Assembly: GCA_045531905.1 (NCBI GenBank)
Contig: JAZSEY010000011.1
Location: forward strand, 1 to 64,000
Origin: RGIG6919 sp045531905
GTDB lineage: Bacteria > Bacillota > Clostridia > Lachnospirales > Lachnospiraceae
Length of the DNA: 64,000 bases
Reading direction: 5' to 3'
Numbering within the stretch: position 1 is the first letter of the stretch; the number at the start of each line of letters is the position of its first letter. The notes beneath the pieces are model-generated. The model worked only from the letters and a program-made list of their open reading frames with translations, did no database searches and was not told the origin of the DNA. Below, in pieces: positions 57,948 through 64,000 of the stretch. Position numbers and translations under genes: made by a program.

Positions 57948-59090
57948 TTAAGAGTTTGAAGCAATCGGCAGAACCAACGTCACTTCCAAACCATCTGCAT
58001 GGTTATACAACGACGCACTTCCCTGCATCTGCTCCATAATGTATTTCACAATGTAAAGTCCCAGACCGGACCCCTGCTCATCTCCACAATTCTTACCACG
58101 ATAAAACTTATCAAAAATGAATGGCATATCCTCATCTGGAATTCCTGCTCCATGGTCACGCACATGTACTTCTACCTGACCATCCTTTTCTATCATTGTT
58201 ATATCAATATCTGTCTTTGCATACTTCCTTGCATTGTTAATAAGATTCTCCAAAACCTGAGTCAAACGATTCGAATCTCCCATCACTACAATCGCAGAGC
58301 CCGGTTTCGAATAGTGAATATCCTGTTCTTTAGCTGATAATTCTTCTACTACAGTATTTATTAAACCTGATAACTCAACTTGTTCCTGATTCATTTTCAA
58401 TTTATCTAAATCCGATAGTGAATGTAAAAATAAATCATTGGTAAGCTTACACACCTCATCACACTTTTTCATCATGACATTCAAATACTTAGCACGTTTC
58501 TCCGGTGAATTGTCCATATTTGCCTCCAGCCCTTCCGCATAAGCACGGATAGATGCAATCGGAGTCTTGATGTCATGAGAAAGTGTTGCAATTACTGTTT
58601 TATTGTTCTCAATGGCTTCTTTCTCACAGGTTCGTGCCTTTGTAATCTCTCTGCGCATGCTATCAAAGGCCCATGTAAATGCACCAAAATAATTAGAACG
58701 TTCATAATCCAATGGCACATCAAAATTCCCCTGGGCAATCTTTTGGGCAAACTTCTTCATTTTATCAAAAGGTCGAAGTATTGCCAGGTACACATATGTA
58801 AACACTACAAAAACAAAAATGATACAAATGGTGGTTAACACAAACAATTGATTGTCTTTATCTCCCACCGTTTCTTCATTTCTGAATTCATCCTGTAGTT
58901 TGGCTACCTTTTCAGACATCCGCTCCAAGTCATCCTGCTTGGCAAGTTGTTCGATTTCATTTAAGTGCACAATCCAGTTTGCATTGTTTGTCTGCTCTGT
59001 CTTTTCCTGATTTGTCAGGTAAAAAAATACAGTAACCAACAAAATCAATACAGAAAAAATGATTGTGATTCCTATGATTCGTCCTTTCAT
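57948..59090 (-). CDS. Two-component sensor histidine kinase
   Basis: A 380-residue kinase. TM1 is residues ~7-25 (ITIIFSVLILLVTVFFYLT), a short extracytoplasmic part follows, TM2 is ~84-104 (FVLTTICIIFVFVVFTYVYL). A HAMP-like linker precedes the phosphorylated His in ATLSHDIKTPIASIRAYAEGLE. The ATP-binding boxes are ENLINNARKYAKTD and GSGLGLYIVKYIMEQ. It overlaps the response regulator by 4 bp. Confidence 0.93.
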   Translation of the reverse strand: MKGRIIGITIIFSVLILLVTVFFYLTNQEKTEQTNNANWIVHLNEIEQLAKQDDLERMSEKVAKLQDEFRNEETVGDKDNQLFVLTTICIIFVFVVFTYVYLAILRPFDKMKKFAQKIAQGNFDVPLDYERSNYFGAFTWAFDSMRREITKARTCEKEAIENNKTVIATLSHDIKTPIASIRAYAEGLEANMDNSPEKRAKYLNVMMKKCDEVCKLTNDLFLHSLSDLDKLKMNQEQVELSGLINTVVEELSAKEQDIHYSKPGSAIVVMGDSNRLTQVLENLINNARKYAKTDIDITMIEKDGQVEVHVRDHGAGIPDEDMPFIFDKFYRGKNCGDEQGSGLGLYIVKYIMEQMQGSASLYNHADGLEVTLVLPIASNS

Positions 59091-59776
59091 GCTGCAACCT
59101 CCAACATATACCCTACTTTATACACAGTCTTGATATAGTCCGGTTTTGCCGGGTCATCCTCCAGTTTTTCACGCAACCACCTAATATGTACTGTTAGGGT
59201 AGAAGGCTCCACCATGGAAAATGCCCCCCACACCTCTGCAATCAGTTTATCCTTGGAAAGTGCAATATTGGGATGTTCACAAAGATATGCCAATAAATCG
59301 AATTCCCTTAAGGATAACGCAACCATTTCTCCATTCTTTGTAACACTTCGGGAAGTGATATTCACAGATACATTTCCAAAGGTAACTACCTTTTCTTGCT
59401 TGGAAAAACCATAGGTACGACGTATCAACGCATTTACTCTGGACAACAATTCCTTCATGGAATATGGCTTTGGCAGGTAATCGTCTCCGCCAATATCAAA
59501 ACCTGTTACCCTATCGTCCTCACTGGTTCTGGCACTGGCAAAGATGACCGGCACAGTTGACACTTTCCGCAACTCACTGCACACTTCAAAGCCTGTACCA
59601 TCTGGCAAATTTATATCCAACAATATCAAATGATAGGTATGTGATTCTAGTAATGTAAACGCCTGCTCTGTGTCACCTGCACAGGTTACCTGATACCCAT
59701 ACCCCTCTAACATTTCACATATGATAAAGGATAAATCTTCATCATCATCAATTATTAAAATGTGTTTCTCCTGCAT
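59087..59776 (-). CDS. OmpR family response regulator
   Basis: A 229-residue regulator with an OmpR winged helix. Receiver: ILIIDDDEDLSFII, LILLDINLPDGTGFEVC (phosphorylated Asp), FASARTSEDDRVTGFDIGGDDYLPKPYSMKEL (Lys). DNA-binding domain: LREFDLLAYLCEHPNIALSKDKLIAEVWGAFSMVEPSTLTVHIRWLREKLEDDPAKPDYIKTVYKVGYML. GAGGTAAC precedes the ATG. The kinase and ABC exporter follow in the same direction. Confidence 0.93.
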   Translation of the reverse strand: MQEKHILIIDDDEDLSFIICEMLEGYGYQVTCAGDTEQAFTLLESHTYHLILLDINLPDGTGFEVCSELRKVSTVPVIFASARTSEDDRVTGFDIGGDDYLPKPYSMKELLSRVNALIRRTYGFSKQEKVVTFGNVSVNITSRSVTKNGEMVALSLREFDLLAYLCEHPNIALSKDKLIAEVWGAFSMVEPSTLTVHIRWLREKLEDDPAKPDYIKTVYKVGYMLEVAA

Positions 59777-59785
59777 ATTGTTACC

Positions 59786-61414
59786 TCAATTATTAACCTT
59801 CATCTCTCGTACAATCTTTCTCAACTTCAACACCATCGAAGGTGCCACTGACAACTCATCAATGCCCATACGGACAAATGTTTCTGTAAGTTCTACATCT
59901 GCACCCAGTTCGCCACAGATACCAACCCACTTACCATTCTTATGAGCACTGTCAACCACCATCTGGATCATTTTTAAAATGGCCTTATGATGTGGTTGAT
60001 AAAAATCATCCAACTTCTCATTCTGTCTGTCAATTGCAAGGGTATATTGTGTCAAATCATTGGTGCCAATGCTAAAGAAATCAACCAACTCCGCTAATTC
60101 CTCACTAATCATAACTGCCGCCGGGGTCTCTATCATAATTCCCTGTTCCGGAACCTTATATTGAATCCCCTGTGTTTCAAGTTCCTTTTTCACTTCATCT
60201 ACAATAGCATAGATTTGCTGTACCTCCTCCACTGACGTAATCATTGGATACATCACTGAAAGATTCCCATATAAAGAAGCTCGAAACAGTGCTCGAAGCT
60301 GGGTCTTAAAAATATCCGGCTGTTTCAAACATATACGAATGGCACGATAACCCATGGCAGGATTCTCCTCATTTCCAAGATGAAAATAATCCACCTGCTT
60401 ATCCGCACCAATATCTAAGGTTCGAATAATCACCTTTTTTCCAGCCATCATCTGCACAGCTTGTCTATATGCCAGATATTGTTCTTCTTCACTGGGAAAA
60501 TCTGTACGGCCCAGATACAAAAACTCACTTCTAAACAAACCAATACCATTTGCATCATTCTCTAACACATAGCCGATATCGCTGACACTTCCGATATTAG
60601 CAAATATATCAATTTGATGTCCATCTAAAGTAGTATTTTCCTTCCCCTTTAACTCCTGTAATAGCTTTAATTGCTCCTGTTCCTTAAAAATCTTTGTCTC
60701 CGTTTCCCTACAAATGACAGCATCTGGGTCAAAAATAACTTTTCCTTCAAAACCATCCACCACTGCCGTCATTCCGTTTTGCACGTCATCCAACTTCAGT
60801 GGGACACCCACTAACGCCGGTATATTCATCATACGGGCAAGTATTGCCGTATGCGAATTGGTGGAACCATGAACCGTAACAAATGCAAGTATTTTATCCT
60901 TGTCCATCTGCACCGTCTCACTTGGGCTTAAATCATCTGCCACAACGATAGATGGCTCACCGGCACTCAGGTCAAAATCTTCTTGTCCACTTAAATTTCG
61001 CACCAATCTCTCAGAAATATCCTTGATATCTGCCGCACGGGCTTTCATATAATCATCATCCATGTCAGCAAACATAGCAGAGAAATTGTCTCCTGTCAGA
61101 GCTACAGCATACTCCGCATTTACCATCTCTGTGCGAATCATGTTCTGAATGGAATCCAAATAATCCTCGTCACTAAGCATCATCTGATGCACTTCAAAGA
61201 TGGCAGCACTGGCTTCTCCCACCTCTTTTAAGGCTTTATCGTAGAGATTCTGTAACTGAACTTTAGATTTTTCAGAAGCCACAGATACACGATTTATTTC
61301 TGCCTCAGCATCCTCTATCTTGACGCGCTTGACCTGATAATTATTCTTCTTTAGAACCACTACCTGGCCCATGACGATTCCTTTATATACAGATTTCCCT
61401 TCAAAACACTGCAT
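59786..61414 (-). CDS. ptsI: PTS enzyme I
   Basis: Phosphoenolpyruvate-protein phosphotransferase, 542 residues, which transfers the PEP phosphate to HPr. The His motif is VTVHGSTNSHTAILARMMNIPALVG (phosphorylated His near residue 190), and the PEP-binding C-terminal half has GLFRSEFLYLGRTDFPSEEEQ, MGYRAIRICLKQ and FFSIGTNDLTQYTLAIDR with CGELGAD near the end. The start is ATG at 61414 with AAGGAGG; seventeen upstream codons lack a site. It follows ppa immediately; HPr is 595 bp upstream. Confidence 0.95.
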   Translation of the reverse strand: MQCFEGKSVYKGIVMGQVVVLKKNNYQVKRVKIEDAEAEINRVSVASEKSKVQLQNLYDKALKEVGEASAAIFEVHQMMLSDEDYLDSIQNMIRTEMVNAEYAVALTGDNFSAMFADMDDDYMKARAADIKDISERLVRNLSGQEDFDLSAGEPSIVVADDLSPSETVQMDKDKILAFVTVHGSTNSHTAILARMMNIPALVGVPLKLDDVQNGMTAVVDGFEGKVIFDPDAVICRETETKIFKEQEQLKLLQELKGKENTTLDGHQIDIFANIGSVSDIGYVLENDANGIGLFRSEFLYLGRTDFPSEEEQYLAYRQAVQMMAGKKVIIRTLDIGADKQVDYFHLGNEENPAMGYRAIRICLKQPDIFKTQLRALFRASLYGNLSVMYPMITSVEEVQQIYAIVDEVKKELETQGIQYKVPEQGIMIETPAAVMISEELAELVDFFSIGTNDLTQYTLAIDRQNEKLDDFYQPHHKAILKMIQMVVDSAHKNGKWVGICGELGADVELTETFVRMGIDELSVAPSMVLKLRKIVREMKVNN

Positions 61415-61415
61415 A

Positions 61416-61952
61416 TTATGCCTCCTTAAGAAATACTCTCTTGTAATTCTCAATACACTGCTCAATGATATTCACAGCCTCTGTCGGGCCACCTAATTCA
61501 TTTACCACAGTTTCCTTGTGTTCCAAATTCTTATAAATAGAAAAGAAATGCTTTAATTCCTCGAAAATGTGATTTGGCAACTGTTCAATGTCCGTGTAAC
61601 CTTTATATGTAGGATCGCTATACGGAATTGCAATAATCTTCTCATCACCCATGCCACCATCAGTCATCTTCATCACACCAATTGGGTAACATCTAACCAA
61701 AGTCATTGGTTGAATGGCTTCTGAACAAAGTACTAACACATCTAACGGATCCTTGTCATCTCCGTATGTTCTTGGAATAAATCCATAATTCATCGGATAA
61801 TGTGTTGCAGTAAATAGTACACGGTCTAATTTCAAAAGTCCTGTTTCCTTATCCAACTCATACTTCATATTGCTACCCTTTGAAATCTCAATGACTGCCA
61901 TAAAATCTGTTGGGTAAATCTTATCTTCTCCAATGTCATGCCAAATATTCAT
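61416..61952 (-). CDS. ppa: Inorganic pyrophosphatase (family I)
   Basis: A 178-residue soluble family I enzyme. The active-site pattern is PRTYGDDKDPLDVLVLCSE (residues ~60-78), with GSNMKYELDKETGLLKLDRVLFTATHYPMNYGFI before it and YPIGVMKMTDGGMGDEKIIAIPYSDPTY after it. It pulls pyrophosphate-releasing reactions. Sitting between ptsH and ptsI is unusual. The start is ATG at 61952 (AAAGGAG upstream). Confidence 0.93.
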   Translation of the reverse strand: MNIWHDIGEDKIYPTDFMAVIEISKGSNMKYELDKETGLLKLDRVLFTATHYPMNYGFIPRTYGDDKDPLDVLVLCSEAIQPMTLVRCYPIGVMKMTDGGMGDEKIIAIPYSDPTYKGYTDIEQLPNHIFEELKHFFSIYKNLEHKETVVNELGGPTEAVNIIEQCIENYKRVFLKEA

Positions 61953-62008
61953 AAAATAATCTCCTTTTATCTTATTGGGCCAGACAAATAGTCTGGCCAA
62001 TAATTGTA

Positions 62009-62266
62009 TTATATGTTCTTTTCAAAAAATGCTTTTATGTTCTCAAAAGCAGTATCTTCATCCGTACCTTCCACAGTCACTTCTACAGTCTGTCCTTTTT
62101 TAGCACCAAGACTCATGATTGCCATCAGCTTCGTCGCTTCCGCAGACTTCCCATTCACATGTAGAGTAACCTTACTGTGATAAGTTTTCGCTTCTTTTAC
62201 AAGCGCTCCTGCCGGTCTTGCGTGAATTCCCACTTCATCCTGAATTACATGATTAAATGCTTTCAT
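62009..62266 (-). CDS. ptsH: HPr phosphocarrier protein
   Basis: An 85-residue HPr. The active His15 is in DEVGIHARPAGALV. The normal regulatory Ser46 region, KSIMGVMSLG in Bacillus, reads TKLMAIMSLG here, with Lys at position 46; HPr kinase could not phosphorylate it there. PTS transport through His15 should still work. The start is ATG at 62266 with GGAAGGG. A terminator follows from pyrD. Confidence 0.93.
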   Translation of the reverse strand: MKAFNHVIQDEVGIHARPAGALVKEAKTYHSKVTLHVNGKSAEATKLMAIMSLGAKKGQTVEVTVEGTDEDTAFENIKAFFEKNI

Positions 62267-62310
62267 AGTATGCACCCTTCCATTGTAACAAATTGTCCTT
62301 CATGAACAAA

Positions 62311-62340
62311 GACACTCTCTAGTATCTCCTAGAGAATGTC
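62311..62340 (-). terminator. Terminator after pyrD
   Basis: GACATTCTCTAG-N6-CTAGAGAGTGTC hairpin followed by TTTG on the minus strand; T-run on the plus strand also, so it may stop both directions. Confidence 0.75.
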
Positions 62341-62355
62341 TTTTTATGCATAGCA

Positions 62356-63258
62356 TTATTTCACGCAACCAATAATTTCATTGATGTCTTCAATGCCTTT
62401 ATCCTTCATGAACTTTTCAATGCCATCTACCACTTTCATTGTGGCAGCCGGGTCATGGAAATTCGCAGTTCCCACAGAGACTGCTGTGGCACCTGCCATC
62501 ATAAATTCGATAGCATCCTCAGCACACATGATACCACCCATACCGATAAGCGGAAGTTTTACAGCATTTGCCACTTGGTATACCATTCGTACGGCAATTG
62601 GCTTAATCGCAGGACCTGACACACCACCTGTTTTATTTGCCACTGCAAAAGCACGTCTGTGAATGTCAATCTTCATTCCCGTTAATGTATTTATCAATGA
62701 CAATGCATCTGCACCGCCTGCCTCTGCTGCTCTCGCCATTTCAGTGATATCTGTTACATTTGGACTCAGTTTCATGATAATAGGCTGTTTTGCAACCTTT
62801 TTTACTGCCTTTGTAATCTCTTCCAATGCTGCTGGATTCTGTCCAAAAGCAATTCCACCCTCTTTTACATTTGGGCAGGAAACATTGATTTCTAATAAAT
62901 CTACCTTCTCAGAAGCCAGTCTCTCAACTACCTCAACATAATCAGTGATACTTTTACCACAAACATTTACAATAATGTTTGTATCGTAGTCCTGTAAAAA
63001 TGGAATGTCTCTCTCACAGAACAAATCAATACCAGGATTCTGTAATCCTACTGCATTCATCATGCCACCATAAGTCTCAGCGATACGTGGTGTTGGATTG
63101 CCCGGCCAAGGTATATTTGCAACACCCTTTGTTGTCACAGCACCAAGCCTATTCAAATCCACAAAATCACAGAACTCTGCACCGGAACCAAACGTACCGG
63201 ACGCCACAGTCACAGGATTCTTAAATGTAACACCTGCAATCTTTACGGAAGTATTCAT
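62356..63258 (-). CDS. pyrD: Dihydroorotate dehydrogenase B, catalytic subunit
   Basis: A 300-residue class 1B enzyme that oxidises dihydroorotate with FMN. NPVTVASGTFGSGAEF, LLEINVSCPNVKEGG (catalytic Cys) and ALSLINTLTGMKIDI with GGVSGPAIKPIAVRMVYQV and GMGGIMCAEDAIEFMMAGA are all seen. It overlaps the pyrK stop (TAATG), consistent with the PyrDK complex. GAGGAGG precedes the ATG. Confidence 0.96.
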   Translation of the reverse strand: MNTSVKIAGVTFKNPVTVASGTFGSGAEFCDFVDLNRLGAVTTKGVANIPWPGNPTPRIAETYGGMMNAVGLQNPGIDLFCERDIPFLQDYDTNIIVNVCGKSITDYVEVVERLASEKVDLLEINVSCPNVKEGGIAFGQNPAALEEITKAVKKVAKQPIIMKLSPNVTDITEMARAAEAGGADALSLINTLTGMKIDIHRRAFAVANKTGGVSGPAIKPIAVRMVYQVANAVKLPLIGMGGIMCAEDAIEFMMAGATAVSVGTANFHDPAATMKVVDGIEKFMKDKGIEDINEIIGCVK

Positions 63259-64000
63259 TATAGTTCCACCTCCTCAGCAAAAAATACAGGACCATCCTTA
63301 CAAATTCTCTTATTGTTCACGTTAGAATGTGCATCCTTTTCCTTTGTTTTACACACACAAGCCAGACATGCGCCAATACCACAGGCCATCTTTTCTTCTA
63401 AAGAAAGCTGTGCTTCTATTCCATTGGCCAGAGCATATTCCTTGATTGCACGAAGCATCGGTGTAGGGCCACAGGCATAAATCACATCACCTGTAATCGC
63501 ACACTCACGGATTGCGTCCAAAACTGTACCCTTTGTACCGTGTTTGCCATCTTCACTGGCAATATACACATCACCATATGCTGTAAATTCATTATCCAAA
63601 AACAACTCATCACGGTAACCAAGGACTATTGACTTTTCGCAATCTAAAGTCTTTGCCAACTGGAGCATTGGTGGAATACCAATACCACCACCGATTAAAA
63701 TTGCCTTCTTATCTCTAAGGGTAAATCCATTTCCCAAAGGTCCCATTACAGAAATCATATCTCCTGCATGGTAATTTGAGAATTCCTCTGTACCAGCACC
63801 CACGACTCTATACACCAGACGCAATGTGCCATTTTCCTTATCAATCTCACAAATGCTGATTGGTCTTGGAAGCAGTTTTGAGCCGTCCTTTGTATAAAGA
63901 GCAACAAACTGTCCCGGCTTTGCAGCCTTCGCAATCTCAGCGGCATCTAAAAGCATACTGAACACACCAGTTCCAATCTGCTCCTGACGCAATATCTTTA
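63258..64000 (-). CDS. pyrK: Dihydroorotate dehydrogenase electron-transfer subunit (5' truncated)
   Basis: FAD and 2Fe-2S subunit of dihydroorotate dehydrogenase B. The N-terminus runs beyond the window's right end; the frame is still open at KILRQEQIGTG. Flavin-binding RPISICEIDKENGTLRLVYRVVG and NAD-domain GGGIGIPPMLQLAKTL, IYACGPTPMLRAI are followed by the cluster cysteines in CGIGACLACVCKTKE and RICKDGPVF. It works with PyrD. Confidence 0.92.
   Translation of the reverse strand, partial: KILRQEQIGTGVFSMLLDAAEIAKAAKPGQFVALYTKDGSKLLPRPISICEIDKENGTLRLVYRVVGAGTEEFSNYHAGDMISVMGPLGNGFTLRDKKAILIGGGIGIPPMLQLAKTLDCEKSIVLGYRDELFLDNEFTAYGDVYIASEDGKHGTKGTVLDAIRECAITGDVIYACGPTPMLRAIKEYALANGIEAQLSLEEKMACGIGACLACVCKTKEKDAHSNVNNKRICKDGPVFFAEEVEL

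Overview
The window looks like a chromosomal segment of a motile, low-GC anaerobic Clostridia, most likely a Lachnospiraceae member (Roseburia, Eubacterium rectale or Butyrivibrio-like). The evidence is a four-subunit pyruvate:ferredoxin oxidoreductase, the cysS-mrnC-rlmB-sigH gene order, a sigma-28-driven flagellin with a FliS-like partner, FeoA/FeoB with a Cys-rich FeoB partner, a DUF4250 protein, strong AAGGAGG ribosome binding sites and Firmicute regulators (T-box, LytTR, XRE). All calls come from reading the sequence; no database search was possible.

Layout. 1-1.8 kb: two related membrane proteins (the first cut by the window edge). 1.8-4.9 kb: porCDAB operon. 5-9.3 kb: tRNA-Thr, then a cysE-cysS-mrnC-rlmB-sigH run under a cysteine T-box. 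9.3-16.2 kb: ispF followed by an accessory stretch (XRE/zinc-ribbon regulator, metallo-hydrolase plus TetR with two matching operators, a truncated type III ToxN-like gene, LytTR-DUF3021 pair, deaminase, DUF4279, RelBE-type pair) closed by tRNA-Met and tRNA-Val. 16.3-20.5 kb: DUF1700 protein and a MoxR-DUF58-membrane protein operon. 20.5-29 kb: pyk, AI-2E family exporter, NfeD-stomatin pair, zinc/manganese ABC transporter, HIT protein, and a PurF-like protein that lacks the glutaminase cysteine. 29-34 kb: FliS-like protein, flagellin and a 954-residue flagellum-linked protein. 34.5-38 kb: pyrE and feoA-feoB with paired operators. 38-46 kb: cysteine-peptidase-like protein, GGDEF protein, secreted LRR protein, an ABC exporter behind a yybP-ykoY (Mn2+) riboswitch, and small enzymes. 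46-60 kb: DUF5131, VOC, two two-component systems, MATE exporter, SPL radical SAM protein, a second RelE-type pair, a second FtsX-type ABC exporter. 60-64 kb: ptsI, ppa, ptsH, pyrD and the 5'-truncated pyrK.

The strongest candidates for something new are: (1) a family of long near-perfect palindromes (about 117, 347 and 354 bp) at gene ends, sharing a 20-bp core but with different, still self-complementary apical stems; (2) a Fst/par-like convergent type I toxin-antitoxin locus near 50.2-50.5 kb, plus a decayed copy near 46 kb that keeps an intact antitoxin RNA gene; (3) an Mn2+-type riboswitch with a clear antiterminator in front of an FtsX-type ABC exporter; (4) a CsrA-type hairpin in the flagellin leader; (5) an HPr with Lys at the Ser46 position; (6) a PurF paralogue without its N-terminal catalytic Cys.
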